Part shown: in pieces, positions 48,401-58,849 of the stretch
How positions within the stretch are numbered: the stretch's first letter is position 1
Layout of the letters: each line of letters begins with the position of its first letter
Assembly: GCF_026151205.1 (NCBI RefSeq)
Contig: NC_087074.1
Coordinates: forward strand, 4,216,001-4,280,000
From: Bolinopsis microptera
Lineage: Eukaryota > Ctenophora > Tentaculata > Lobata > Bolinopsidae
DNA length: 64,000 bases
Reading direction: 5' to 3'
Program-made: the position numbers and the translations under genes
The notes under the pieces: model-generated
Told to the model about the DNA's origin: nothing
Databases searched by the model: none
What the model saw: the letters and a program-made list of their open reading frames with translations, nothing else

Positions 48401-51400
48401 TGGCACCAAAAATTTACTCGCAGATTATCTACCGATCTGCTATGTTTCTGGATGTGGGAAGATGGAGTATTAGTTTGTTTTGATACACAACTATGTAACT
48501 ATGATTCTGGAATTTGATTTTGAATTGGATTGATAGTCAAAGGACACTCGAGTTTAAAGGATATTTTAAAAATAACTCCTAAAATATTGATCTACATATG
48601 ATATTTATAATTATATCTACTAGAAATATAATTAAACGAACTTTTTCAAACGCGCCCATACATTAATACGAGAATCTACCACAACGTTCCCAAAATGGTC
48701 GGCATGGTCAAACCTTCTACTGTGACTTGTGATTACTTCAAGTTGCGTTTTATCATGATTATCTTAATTTAAATAGTTGCAAAACCAACTGCTGATAAGC
48801 AGTGTTCCGACAGATAAATTCCCGTTAACCATGGGACAATTGAATAGTTCTCTTGCATGAGAAATATAGAATTATAGAAATTATATAATTGCGATAACGT
48901 GTTTCTTAAACTCACAATCTATGTTGGACGGATAACTACATGCATTATCATAATAATCACCATGAAGGTCTAGATATTAGGGGGGAGGGGGCAACACCAC
49001 CCACCCTAATATCGATAAAGTTTCTTTTCTTTATTTTTAGATCAAACAGCCTCGTCTCCTCTGGCATCTTCCACAACGATAGTTCCGCCATTTTCATTCT
49101 TATCTGCCGCAATGTTGACTAAAGCCACGGGTTGTTTTTCACTTGAGGCGCGTTTTTCAGGACCGAACGAGAGCTTTGAACTAAAGAACTTTTTCAAGGG
49201 ATCTTGAAGCATTTTAGGAAGCATACTGTAATCGTTACAAGTACAACACAAATCACAATCAAAACAACAACGGTACGAACGGTTGTAAACACTGTGGAAC
49301 CAAGAACGCTAAGCTGGCAATCGCAAAATGCTTCAGAATTATCTAGGTTGAACTTGGTTGAGTTGGTATATCCGCACTTGCAGTCTTGGAACGCTGAACT
49401 AGGGCAGTAGACATCAGGATCTGTTGATTCTTTGATTATCTGTTTCTCCTCAAGTTGATCGTCGTGTTCTGTTCTAAATGTAAAACAGTTGACATTCCCG
49501 TAATTTCCGAAGCTCATGTCCCTTCTACAGAATGATAAAGTAGGCCGTTCGCAGCGTATTCCGGAGGAGCAATATTGGTTCCAGCAGGCAAGGGTCTCGG
49601 ATGTAGCACCGACCAGCAAACATGCTGCCGATGAGAGTAGCAGACACCACGAGGTAGTTGATTTCATTCCCTAAAATATGTTCACGATTAGAAATGGGGA
49701 GCAACTAGTTTCTCGCAGTGATCCGATCCGCCACGCCGCTGCCGATAGTTTTTGGCAGCGCCAAAGAAATTCAGCTTCAGCGGTTAAGAACAATACATAT
49801 TTTGTTTACAGTCGCCTTGGTAATGCTGTAATGCTTGAGCCAGGTCACTTTGCACTCATTGTTGCGCGAAAAGAAACAGCGCTGGTACAGTGATGTTTAA
49901 TGTTCATGTACTGGCCAGGGACTCCACGAATTTCTTGCGGTTGTTAAAACACGTTGTGGCAAATCTAGCAACGACTCTCGTGAGGTGGACTTGACTTTCG
50001 TTCGTGGTTAATTCAATGATTTCACTGTTGTTGCTGAACAAGAGAAACGTTACTCTAACAAGCATTCTTGACGCACGTGCAGTGCAACCAGAAGAACGTA
50101 TCACGAAGAATTGTACAGTCTACAGACACGCGTAGCTGGCCGGATATCCGAGCAATTCTTAAATTTTATCATTAGCAGAGTGAAATTGAGGGAATTTGAA
50201 TTTTTAAATGATCAAATAGGTATTATTCTAGAGCGTAAAGGTGAATATGTTTATGTACCGAAATTTGGGCCGAACATTTTTTGAACATTTAAAATATAAT
50301 TTGAAACATTACAGTAACGTTATTCAAATCTCAAACAGAAACAGTATATAACAAAGTTTTGTGTTTTGATCATATGATCGTGGATGTATAGTGATTGATT
50401 GCATAATTTTGAATTTGATTGATGGTGATTGTGAGTGAGAAGATGTTTGAAGTGCCAGCCAGTAACTCTGTCAAATGAACAGCCCAATGAAGAGCGAATG
50501 AGCGCAATTGCGCAGGAACAGCAGAGAGGGTGGCACACACAGAAAGGACGAAACAAAAAAGAAAAAACGCCGTGCGCGGTAAGCTTGCCTATGTCTGAGA
50601 GCTGGTGTTACCTGGCAAGAGGCCTCGAAGGAGGTGCCGTGGTGGAGTGTGAAGGGAAAGTTCGAGAGCACGGCAGCTCTAACTGATGATGATGATTGAA
50701 GAAGGAGGTCGAGCGGGAAGCTCAGACCGACGAATGGTGTCAAAATCGCAAAATAAATAAATTCTGTTGACACCGCTATACACGGGTTCCTGCTAGTATG
50801 CATAAAGATTACGATGTAAGTGTAACACTGTAACACTGTAACACTGTAACACTGTAACACTGTAACACTGTAACACACTCCAATTGATAATAAATTAATT
50901 GAACAGTTACAGCAATAAATGGACCATAGGGCAAACTTGATGTACCTGATCCCACTAAAACTAAGGTAAAACGTTCTATATTAAAATAATTTGTCGATGC
51001 TTTGCGGTAGAGATTGAATCATGTAATCAATGACTGATGTCTGTTACTGTTAGTCTTATAATTCAGATATAGGGTGAGTCGTGTAACTGAGTCATGTAAC
51101 TGTCCCGAATGTGCACCGCTCAACAGCGCGCCGCCTATAAATAAAAAACAGCAAACACTACGACTCACTGGTCTCCCGACACCTAAACCGGACAAAATGG
51201 AAGTACAACAAGCAAATAGGTATAACTGGTCCCGAGACCCGGTACATTTAAACTGCTCAGTTCTCGTGTGGCTGTGTTATGCCAGAGCTCAGATAAACTA
51301 ACGACCGGTATATATGATATATGTGTACATTCTATATATCAGTAACCACAGGCATATTTTGAATATTTGAGAGGAGAGCTACACGTACGAATTATAGACA

Positions 51401-52105
51401 TAATATACACAAAATGGAATATAAGAAGGAGTCATTTGTACTACATACTTATTTTTCCCGTCCTGATATTAGACGTCGAGAGCCGTGATTGGTGATCTTA
51501 CCTTTTTAAAACGTGCAATAATTCAGTTTACTCACGGAGGGAAATAAAATTACTTTAGAAGTTAGCAAATCGTTGTTTTCATGTAAGAAAGAAATTTTCG
51601 AAATAGTTTTAAAAAATAAGGAGCAGTGTAACATTCTTTTGACCACGGGGCATATTCCAAGAGTTAAAATGGGTTGGGGTTGTAAAATATAACTACACTA
51701 CATAATACTAGAGCTGAATTTAAATTTTCAATAAAAGTGCCCATTAAATATTAATTTACGTAATATTATTTAATATTTAAATGAACATTTCCAAAAAAGT
51801 AGCTATAGAATATCAACTTTCACTATAGTTTAAAATCTTCTAATATTTATCTCTGTTAATCATAACAATATGTGTCTTAAATCTTGACAGGAAATATCCT
51901 CTAGGTGGAACAACTACTGATTGGGTGCATACTGGACGGGGCAGTGAAAGGCAAGATAGACCAGCTCAGTAACACCTTAGTTCTTGACAAAGAACAGGAA
52001 TCTCACCAACTCAGGATGTCTGGCTTGTCCGCATGGACTAAACAGATAAACGAACTGAGCGAGAAGTTAAATGTGACCGCCGGAGGAGGACCTGGTATGC
52101 GGTGA
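36462..52105 (+). CDS. COPS2: COP9 signalosome subunit 2
   Basis: Ten exons: 36462..36517, 36674..36861, 37038..37162, 37322..37520, 37980..38121, 45723..45900, 46050..46105, 46600..46723, 46941..47021, 51905..52105. All phases agree; 449 residues (human 443). The acidic N-terminus ([12 protein letters not shown]), [18 protein letters not shown] segment, [42 protein letters not shown] and [15 protein letters not shown] match CSN2. The protein has TPR-like helical repeats and a C-terminal PCI winged helix. CSN2 anchors the cullin-RING ligase so that CSN5 can remove NEDD8; it acts in nucleus and cytosol. Intron 5 (7.6 kb) and intron 9 (4.9 kb) hold other genes; intron 7 holds an 18-bp minisatellite. 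The extreme C-terminus (TAGGGPGMR) differs from human. Confidence 0.94.
38684..40494 (-). CDS. Unrecognised SAP-like, coiled-coil protein nested in COPS2 intron 5
   Basis: Five exons join in consistent phase: 40219..40494, 39802..39991, 39414..39547, 39076..39231, 38684..38947, giving 339 residues from ATG 40494. The first exon is strongly basic, with three repeats of the type [14 protein letters not shown]. Next comes a helix pair resembling a SAP DNA-binding motif ([10 protein letters not shown]...[13 protein letters not shown], about residues 105-140). The middle is helical and probably coiled coil, and the tail has a serine/arginine-rich stretch and CEHGDC. Basic repeats plus a SAP-like fold would suit a nucleic-acid or chromatin protein, but this is inference and no family was recognised. 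A further exon at 40958..41082 could serve as an alternative upstream exon spliced to 39991. Confidence 0.6.
40958..41082 (-). CDS. Candidate alternative or orphan exon
   Basis: An acceptor (TAATTTCAG) and a donor (CAG|GTGGGT) bound 125 bases that are open in one frame ([14 protein letters not shown] to LATQTEQ). Its end phase fits the exon starting at 39991 but not the one at 40494, so it may belong to an alternative transcript of the SAP-like gene. Its start needs one base from an upstream exon that was not identified. TQTEQ resembles dynein light chain-binding TQT motifs; this is weak. Confidence 0.4.
41197..41804 (-). CDS. Unrecognised basic, serine-rich ORF in COPS2 intron 5
   Basis: An open frame of about 190-200 residues on the minus strand, preceded by a likely acceptor (CATTTTAG at about 41805). 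It has an N-terminal cysteine-rich patch ([14 protein letters not shown]), basic stretches ([19 protein letters not shown]) and repeated RKS/RSKS-type sites. A donor (CAT|GTAAGC at about 41266) lies near its end, so the real protein may stop in another exon, but its phase does not fit the exon at 41082. No homology was recognised. It may be an exon of an antisense gene or a chance ORF. Confidence 0.4.
41805..43275. other. COPS2 intron 5, no clear gene
   Basis: No exon could be supported. A donor-like CAG|GTGAGT at about 43278 and the acceptor TTATTTTAG just before 43526 suggest a short 5' UTR exon of RPF2 ending near 43278. Confidence 0.4.
43531..44520 (+). CDS. RPF2: Ribosome production factor 2 homolog, nested in COPS2 intron 5
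   Basis: One exon, 329 residues from ATG 43531. It matches RPF2 throughout: an N-terminal basic stretch ([13 protein letters not shown]), then the Brix domain with [49 protein letters not shown] and [16 protein letters not shown], then a lysine-rich C-terminus. RPF2 works with RRS1 in the nucleolus to load the 5S RNP onto the pre-60S ribosome. The gene is on the same strand as its host COPS2, and its 5' UTR is probably interrupted by an intron (acceptor TTATTTTAG at about 43524). Being in the same orientation, it needs its own promoter within the host intron. The only oddity is a longer acidic tail than human. Confidence 0.93.
   Translation: MTMITSTLSSSEIANKVNPPKTRKGKKILESRESLIVENDKKTIILKGASTSGIVNDVLADLFKVRRQNSAMMNQNNPFLPFEDSAPLCELMKKKDASLFVFGSHNKKRPHNLVFGRTFDGKILDMIEFGVTNFKKLSQFKSTKVPLGAKPCLIFNGDVFEKFPDWGIIQNFFCDFFCTTKTSSINLQGLEYVISISAVEPDNLLIRSYEVNMKKSGADSPYVELVEIGVSLDLKLRRSQFAPADIRKHALKVPKAAKIGKTKNITHDMAGTKLATVHMTKQNIQEMPQSKMKGSSKKREAKMEGAVKKAKVEKVESSPDVEEEAMETS
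44521..45722. other. COPS2 intron 5, 3' part
   Basis: AT-rich sequence following RPF2, without a recognised exon or repeat beyond short AATTATGCATAATTA-type palindromes near 45220. Confidence 0.5.
46116..46515. repeat. 18-bp minisatellite in COPS2 intron 7
   Basis: About 21 copies of GTTGAAACTAGTGACCCT, some with CTAGTT or CTAATT variants. Because 18 is a multiple of three, the array is open on both strands (VETSDP on plus, STGSLV on minus). On plus it runs in frame into COPS2 exon 8, but intron 7 has an in-frame TAA directly after the exon 7 donor, so retention would not read through. It should not be called a gene. Confidence 0.85.
47246..47690 (-). other. Possible remnant of an antisense coding gene
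   Basis: Two minus-strand frames, one following CGTTTTTTTAG ([18 protein letters not shown], ending near 47529) and one following TTGCCAACAG (47246-47470, [17 protein letters not shown] to a stop), have protein-like composition and splice-like starts. They could not be joined in phase, and no family was recognised. A decayed transposon gene is one option. Confidence 0.25.
47985..48236 (-). mobile_element. tRNA-derived SINE
   Basis: Read on the minus strand, the element starts GGCCAGGTAGCGCAGTTGG and has a box A-like TAGCGCAGTTGGTTAGC and box B-like GGTTCAAATCC at tRNA spacing, then a non-tRNA body with CGTTGACGTTCAGCTAAGG. The D-arm part GCGCAGTTGGTTA is duplicated in tandem. It lacks a proper acceptor stem, so it is a SINE head rather than a working tRNA gene. 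The SINE family was not identified. Confidence 0.75.
49042..49667 (-). CDS. Small cysteine-rich type I membrane protein, nested in COPS2 intron 9
   Basis: From ATG 49667 the frame encodes a clear signal peptide ([17 protein letters not shown]), an ectodomain of about 100 residues with about ten cysteines (LACWNQYC...IRCERP...SFCRR, later CKCGY and CDCQ) and a membrane helix ([19 protein letters not shown]). The cysteine pattern loosely recalls Ly6/three-finger proteins, but the usual CCxxDxCN ending is absent. That frame stops at 49194, after 157 residues. A neighbouring frame continues for about 50 codons with a plausible cytoplasmic tail ([16 protein letters not shown] to DARGDEAV, stop at 49042). 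One missing base in the CCC run before the stop would join them, so a sequencing error or a recent frameshift is likely. Function unknown. Confidence 0.6.
50819..50878. repeat. 10-bp tandem repeat
   Basis: Six near-perfect copies of TGTAACACTG in COPS2 intron 9. The remainder of 49900-51904 shows no recognised exon. Confidence 0.8.
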
Positions 52106-52675
52106 AGGGTGTTAAATGCCACGTCACTTTGAATGAGTATGACGGTATCTGGGTTGGAATTTGGTCAGTGACCCGAGCTGAGGGCTAGTGGCTTGCAATC
52201 AATATGGATGAGATAACTCGTGGACTGGGCCACAAATCAACAAAAAGACGTTCAAATTAATGAAAAGTCCTCCGGGAAAGTAGGATGAGGGAATTTATTG
52301 CTTTTTACCTTTTCTACAGAAAAAAGGATGCAATTTTGCCAGTCTTTGGAGATCAATTATTAAGTTTTAAACCATTAAATCTATATTTGATAGTATTTAA
52401 ACGCTGTTGATTGTTATTTCATACCTTGATTATAATAGTTTGACATCTTGTTATCTGGTAGTTTCACAGTTTACAAACTACGCATCTGAATTAAAACACA
52501 TCGGCTTGAAATGAATTTAATACTACAACTCAATTGTAGCTGTACAAATCTATAGTCATCCAGCTTATTCCAGGGCAAATATTCAATGAGAAATGGGATT
52601 GAATTGGACTGTGTAACAAATTATAATAAATGTATACATTGCAAGATTGATCTACAGGCAAACAAGTAAGTTCTC

Positions 52676-52750
52676 TACCTAGCTTGCTAGTCTATTGCTT
52701 ACCTAGCTTGCTAGTCTATTGCTTACCAAGCTTGCTAGTCTATTGCGTAC
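52676..52750. repeat. 24-bp tandem repeat between COPS2 and the membrane-protein cluster
   Basis: Three copies of ACCTAGCTTGCTAGTCTATT plus GCTT, the last slightly diverged, lie in the 750-base convergent spacer 52106-52861. Nothing else was recognised there beyond 3' UTR sequence. Confidence 0.75.
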
Positions 52751-52861
52751 TTTGCGAGAAGCTCGAAAAGAGCGCCGCGCATTGTATTGGAACTGGCGTG
52801 CCAGGTAAGTATCAGTAAGTTCTTCATCTCTCATCTGAGCTCAGAACACTCTTGTGTTACT

Positions 52862-55671
52862 CTATTGTAAGTCAATTTTGGGTCTTACAATTATGTCCCC
52901 GTGCATCGAATGTATTTCATTTTCAATCAACTTGAGCGTTTCCAATTCTTCTTTACTTTCCCCTTCCTCCACCAAATCAAGGGCCTTAACTGCATATTCA
53001 ATCTGCTCGATGGCCTTTGTCTTTAATTTGGAAAGCTCTTTAATCGCCTGTTCCGCTAGGTCAGACCTGGAGTAGGGTCTGGTCAGGAATTACTGGGATT
53101 TTATAGCAAAAATAAGTTACAAAATGCAACACTTTTCATTAGCATTAGAATGTTAAACATTAAACCAATCAAACTGAAACAATATCTAATGCTAATGGCC
53201 ATCAGCCATGTCCAACATTATTTGTTCAATCGAAATTCAGCAATTCCATGTTAGGTACATGAAAAGCTATGCCTATATTGCTGACGGAAAGACGACATTT
53301 TGAATAATGGTCATATTACTTACTTAATTGTGAAGAAGGCGACGAAAACAAGAGTAAGCAACACCCCCGCAACGGCAACAGTCTGATACAATGTTATTTT
53401 ATTTTTCGAAGCAGTAGCTTTCGTCTCTTGGCTTTCAGACACTTTTTTTTTCTTCGATTTCGTCTTGGGGGCTTTCTTTCCAGATTTGTTGGGCACACTG
53501 TTATCTGACCAAGCCACTGAGTCAAGGTCGCCAATTTGGACAGCATGATCCAATTCCCTTGAAGAGTTAGTTCCTTGTCCTTTTTCAGTGTCATCATCAT
53601 AATATTCCATTTGTTGTTCCACATCCCCCTTTTCAAAGCTAAAATGTATTGCTGTACTGATTTCTGATAGCTTGGTAGAACTAGAAGTATTAAGTCCCAA
53701 GACTATCGAGGAGGGAGCATGGAGAGTGGAACTATCCATAGCAACTTGTCTGGTGGACCCAGATGGGCCCGCTGCCTCCATTTTCTGTCTATCCAGTTCA
53801 CCGAGTTTACTTATTTCGGTAATGTTTTGTTTTTCTTCCTTGTTGCGATCAATACCATGAGCAAGCCATTTCTGTATTTCAGCTGGTTCGTTATATATTG
53901 TATCCATGTCATCCATTGGGATCTTTTCATATTCATTTTTTACGGTATCATTTAGTGCCTTGACTGGCTCTTTGATTTCCCGTTTGAAAGTGCCATTACT
54001 GTTACGTGCGAGAGCTTCATCCACTAAGAGAGCCTGCATGTTCGCGAGAGGACTGTTTAGTCCTTGGCTGCTGATTTTCGGTTTCACCGGATTATTTGTT
54101 TGATCCGTAGTCAGCAGTGTCTGTCCACTAAGTTCACGGGACTTGTTTTCGAGGGTATCGGCCATTTTCTGCTCTGCCTGGATCATTTTCTTTGATTCTA
54201 ACCGACCATGCATTTCGTCCATTACGGAAGGATGATTTTGTGGGTCAGTCTTTAAAGATTTTTTATTGATACTTTGTCCTGCGCTCTCATTGTTAGCCTT
54301 GGCATTTTGTTCCGGCCAATTGACCAGACCATTCACTGGCAGCTTTTGATGGAGACCCACTTCAAGTTCAACCCTCTCACTTGGTGTTTCTGGTTTATTG
54401 AATATTTTCATGTCCTGATGTCTTTTTTTGACACTGACATCGTCAACTTGCTGAACGCCATCATATACTTTCAACTGTCTTGCATCTCTGTCGAATTTGT
54501 TGTTTCGAATGTTATTTGATCTAATGCTACGGTTACTTTTCTGAACTTGAATATTTTCACTCGATGCTGATTTTTCTAATTCTTGTACGTTCAGCATGTT
54601 GGATTTGTGTTCTGATCTTCGTTTATCATCTTCTGTCCGAACAAGGTCACCATCAATATCATCTACTCTCAACTGTCTTGCATCTCTGTTGAATTTGTTG
54701 TTTCGGATATTATTTGATCTGATACTACGATTATTTTCACTCGATTCTACCGGTTTTTCTAATTCTTGTACGTTCAGCCTGTAAGATACATTTTCTGATT
54801 TTCGTTTATCATCTTGATCTTCAGCCAAGTCACCATCATCAGCTTTCAACTGTCGTGCATCTCTGTTGAATTTGTTGTTTCGAAGGTTACTCGATCTGAT
54901 GCTACGGTTACTTTTTTGTGCTTTGATATCTCCACTTGGTGCTACTGGTTCTATATGTTTTTGTTCTTTCAGCCTCTTGAACTCTTGTTCTCGCAGTTTG
55001 TCATTTCCATTGACAGGTTTGTTCGCTCCAGTTTCTCGACTTGAATCACAAACACGTCCAATAGGTTTTTCATCTTGACAAGATTCAACTTCCTCGTTTT
55101 GAGAGGGTCCTGAACCGGAACTCTCATCATCACACTCTTGAAAAGCTTTGATCATTTTATGAAGCCGGTCTTCATCTGCAGCACTTAATTTGATCTCTTG
55201 ATTAGTCTTAGATTCGTTCTCAATTAATTTGTCATATTCTGTTGTGGTGCCCTTCCTCTTTTTTGACTTGAAAAATCTAAGAACACTAGAGGGCCGTCTG
55301 ATTGGTTTACTTGATATTGTATCTGACTTCTTTTTTGATAAGGTTGAAAGCGGTAACTCTTTAAGTTTAATTGTGGTGTCATGGTTTTCTAATTTATCTT
55401 CGAACTTTGCAGACAAGCGTTCTTCCTCCTTTTTTAGTTTGTCTTGGTTGAAAAATTTATTTACACTAGAAGGTCGTCTCATAGGTTTAGCTGGTACTTC
55501 GTCTGACTTCTTTTTTGATAAGGTTAAATTGGGCAACTCTTTGATTGTGGTGTCATGGTTTTCTTCTTTCTCTTCGATCTTTCCAAACAAGCTTGCTTCG
55601 ACCCTTTTTAGTTTGACATCACGTATTCTGTCTCTAATTATCCTGTCATTTTTTTGCACTTTGATGGACAT
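52862..55671 (-). CDS. Repeat-rich single-pass membrane protein (cluster member B)
   Basis: Exons 53324..55671 and 52862..53066, joined by a phase-2 intron, give 850 residues from ATG 55671. An in-frame TGA lies 12 bases upstream, so this ATG is the likely start, after an acceptor in the 5' UTR. Two N-terminal repeats of about 60 residues share ENHDTTIK, LSKKKSD and RRPSSV. Later, three repeats share NRSIRSNNIRNNKF and RDARQL; the N-terminus looks like a diverged copy of this unit. The middle is charged and probably disordered. One membrane helix (TVAVAGVLLTLVFVAFFTI) ends exon 1, and a helical tail (LAEQAIKELSKLKTK) is encoded by exon 2. No signal peptide was found. Family and function are unknown; gene structure matches the two neighbours at 56.7 and 58.9 kb. 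Confidence 0.65.
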
Positions 55672-56681
55672 ATCCAGTGATCACGCACCTGAGACAAATA
55701 CCTTAATTTTAAAATCTAAAATTTACCACATTTTTATCATGAGACGGTTAATGAGTCTGAACTTATTTAAGAGTTTAAGTTAAGGCTGATACAGGATAGG
55801 TAAAATTTAATGGTAAAGTCTTGTTATTTCATTCTTGTGAAGATCAGATCTAAAATGATTTTGCGGATCTTGCTATTCCTATTTCTACCTAATTATATTT
55901 TGGGAATGTACATAGTATCAGTAACTTTATTGAACCTACTGTTATCCAAGGAATGCAGATGGGCAGAGGATTGCGACTGTTTATTCGTGTAGTAGGTTCA
56001 AATAATCATAGTCAAAATCTGATAAACTTTCAAGCTGTAAGTGTAAATAATATAAAGTCATAAGACACGAGTGCTTCATGGTGTTTAAATCATTTAAAAC
56101 AGACGAAAAATATATTGCGTAAGTTCTAACAGTGTAGTTATCTCATATGAACATGGCTCCTTCATCAAAACAACAGATCAGTATTTACTTTTTACGCCAA
56201 ATATCATTCATCGTGAGATCGTATCATTGGGGTTTCTTAATCTGGTAGAGTTTTTCAAATTCTTAATTCAGCGTCTAGGTTCAGCCCCCTTTTTGTAAAG
56301 TTGGATCTTTATTTGTTATTCAAAACTTCAAAAACATTAAATTATCATAGCAATTGCCAAATAATTAAAAGGTTCGACCAGTGTTCAACTATCAATTTCC
56401 ACCGTCCAGGTATAACTTCCACCATCCAGGTATAATTTCTCGTAGATTATGTATTTAATGTAATGATGTTTATAATGATTATTTGTGCTAGCAAACGATG
56501 AATATAGAAATAACAAGGCCTTGCAGTTGGAAAATATTGCTCATTCAGCTCGAAATCACATCCCCTCAGGCTTTATCTTAGTAGTCATCAAATTTATAGC
56601 CTTAAATTAAGTCTTAATTTAAGAAAATCGAAATGAATCATCGAGTCTTAATTTAAGACTCGATGATTCATTTCGATTTTC
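55672..56681. other. Spacer in membrane-protein cluster
   Basis: No supported exon; short hydrophobic ORFs on the plus strand near 55855-55990 lack other evidence. It ends in a 32-bp palindrome described separately. Confidence 0.45.
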
Positions 56682-56684
56682 TTA
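56620..56684. repeat. Perfect 32-bp palindrome at the stop codon of gene C
   Basis: Left arm 56620-56651 (TAAGAAAATCGAAATGAATC...) and right arm 56653-56684 are exact reverse complements separated by one base. The right arm contains the stop codon (56682-56684) of the minus-strand gene. A smaller imperfect palindrome (CTTAAATTAAGTCTTAATTT) precedes it at 56601. Confidence 0.9.
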
Positions 56685-57250
56685 TTTAGAGTTATGAGAT
56701 TCGTCTTCAAGCTCTGAATCTATGTCTTTGTGCACTTGGGACAGTTCCTCCCTGATAACGCTTAGAATCGACAGTTTTGATTTGTCATCGAGCGCTATAT
56801 CGTTGTCAATGTTTGACAATCGTTCAGCGATGTCGCTAAGAAGCTGGTTGTCTTTTCCTTCCTCTTTTTCTATCTCCTCCTCCAATTTGTATCGGCTGAA
56901 AACAAAATTAGATTGTACTGAGAATTAGATAATTTTTTGATCAATGTTTCTGGACAGACTTAAGGCTAAGCAACAGGAAAGATTCGCACTTTGATCCGAA
57001 TTTAAACTTAAATCTAACTAATATTGCATAACTCACTGAACGGTGGATATCACGAAAATCAAGGCTAATGTAACAAATATCACAGCTGCCACAATACGAG
57101 CAATGCATTCACATGTCTCAGGACGCGGTACCATATTGTTTCGCGTAGTCAGGTTCAGCATTTCTTTCTTGGCTTTAACAAGAAGTTCCTCTTCATCACT
57201 GGAAGGTTGTTCGACTCTCAGTAACGGGATTTCTGTATTCTGCTTGGGTT
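56682..57250 (-). CDS. Small single-pass membrane protein (cluster member C), 5' exon not found
   Basis: Exon 57037..57250 starts after a good acceptor (TATTCGCTTCAG) with two bases of a split codon, so an upstream exon with the start is expected but was not identified. It encodes an acidic stretch and one membrane helix (IARIVAAVIFVTLALIFVI). A phase-2 intron directly after the helix leads to exon 56682..56895, a charged helical tail (RYKLEEEIEKEEG, IREELSQVHKDIDSE). About 143 residues are visible. The tail aligns with that of gene B (SK..L..L..IE.E...H.D pattern), and the intron site is the same in all three cluster genes. A short protein of unknown role; the palindrome over its stop codon is unusual. 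Confidence 0.6.
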
Positions 57251-57690
57251 CTGAAGCGAATAACAACCGTTCATGGAAAATTGATATTTAGGATGCATTT
57301 TACATCATCAGAAAATCATCAAAAGTTAAATAGTAAAGCTAACAATTTTAATGGTTACAAGTACAACTTGCATCCAATCTTTAAATCAATTGTTTATTTA
57401 ATTTTCCGCTTCATCTGCTTACACTTACAGGCAGGTAAAAAGTATAGTGCTTCAGACTACATACTTTAAATGGTCGATCTTTATGATATGGCAGCATTTG
57501 ATAATCCACAAAAGGTTTAATATACCGTGACTAAACGACCAAGATAAGTGATTTAAACATGCTGTCATCTGCCCATGCTTGTAATCAACCTATCTGTCTT
57601 GATACCTACGCTGTTGACTACCAAATTTATTGTTTTCTGGTCATTGTCGAACTACTCGTTTTACTTTTAGTCTTTACCTGAACATTATGA

Positions 57691-58504
57691 TTATAAACCC
57701 CTCCGGGTTAGAATAATCAGCCGGGTGGGCGGGATAGATTCTGATAGTGATAATCCTGGCTCCTGCTGTTAGTCGCTTACTCTTAGTGTTAGTTGTTTCC
57801 TGCTTAATAAATAACCCCGGTGGCGGTACAGCTTCTATAATCCCGCCCCGATAATTTGGCTCAACAAGATCTATTTTGTTTTAATATTTCATGATAATTT
57901 ATTCCGCGCACTGTCATGTATTTTGATGACGTGTATCACGTGACTAACTAATTACTAAAAAATGTCACGTGACCTATTGCTTAACGTAAGAGCTATAAAT
58001 ACATTTAATCTACGTATCGGTTTAAATGCAGGCGATGGCAAAACTCCAGCACACTGCGTACAATTACATTACTTAAACTCTTACATTACTTGGACCAGTT
58101 CCAGAACTTGTCTCGACGGTTACATTTGTCCGGTAAATTTTGGCGTAGCAATTGCACTGTTTGATATGAGCCATGTATCACTATTATCATAGTCGTAAAC
58201 TTTGATGAACTTCATGACACGATAACATTATCAGCTCCACCTTTTATCGCTTGCCAGGCTTAACTCGACGCCCCTTATCGATATTCATTCTAATAATGTT
58301 TAAATAGAACGCCAATTTCAAATGTCATAATACCTTAGTTTTCTTTATTTGGTAGTATAATATTAATACACGTCCCGTCGTCCCAATTCCATTTCATATT
58401 TTTGATATACTGATCTCATAGTCGCATATAGCTAGAATTAAGAGTAAAAATGTATGTAAAATTTATTCGTCCTAACACTAACACTAACCCGGAGGGGTTT
58501 ATAA
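57691..58504. mobile_element. Non-autonomous element with 21-bp terminal inverted repeats
   Basis: TTATAAACCCCTCCGGGTTA plus G at 57691-57711 recurs as an exact reverse complement at 58484-58504. The 814-base interval has no convincing ORF. It lies in the spacer between cluster genes C and A. The ends themselves start with TTATAA, so element end and target duplication cannot be separated by eye. Confidence 0.6.
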
Positions 58505-58849
58505 CACAAAACACGGGCACGCTTAAGTTATATTAATACAACCCCTCGTGCTAAATAAGCACGTCAGAGTTATTTTCATAATAATCCCTCGTGCTTTGAG
58601 TTTGCACTCGAAATTATTATCAATTTTTTCGCGCGTCGCGGGAAAAATTAAAATATAATCCTTGCGCATGCCGAAGTTATGTGTGTTATATGGTATGTAA
58701 AAGGTAAACTGACCTTCTTCTATTATATTGACAGTCGTATATTTTATTAACAGGTCGATTGTTGATGTTGTGCCTTAATCCTTTTTAAATTTCAAGCAGT
58801 AACCAGTTTACTACTGCGTTAATGATATTTTGAATATTTATAAATATTG

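Noticed and set aside
51074..51301. Plus-strand ORF of 75 codons in COPS2 intron 9
   Set aside because: No domain, signal peptide or splice-supported extension.
53672..55783. Several plus-strand ORFs opposite the large minus-strand ORF
   Set aside because: They are frames opposite lysine- and serine-rich repeats of gene B; leucine/phenylalanine-rich shadow proteins with no independent splice signals.
55810..55992. Short hydrophobic plus-strand ORF
   Set aside because: Two hydrophobic stretches but no splice partners, family or upstream support; could be chance in AT-rich DNA.
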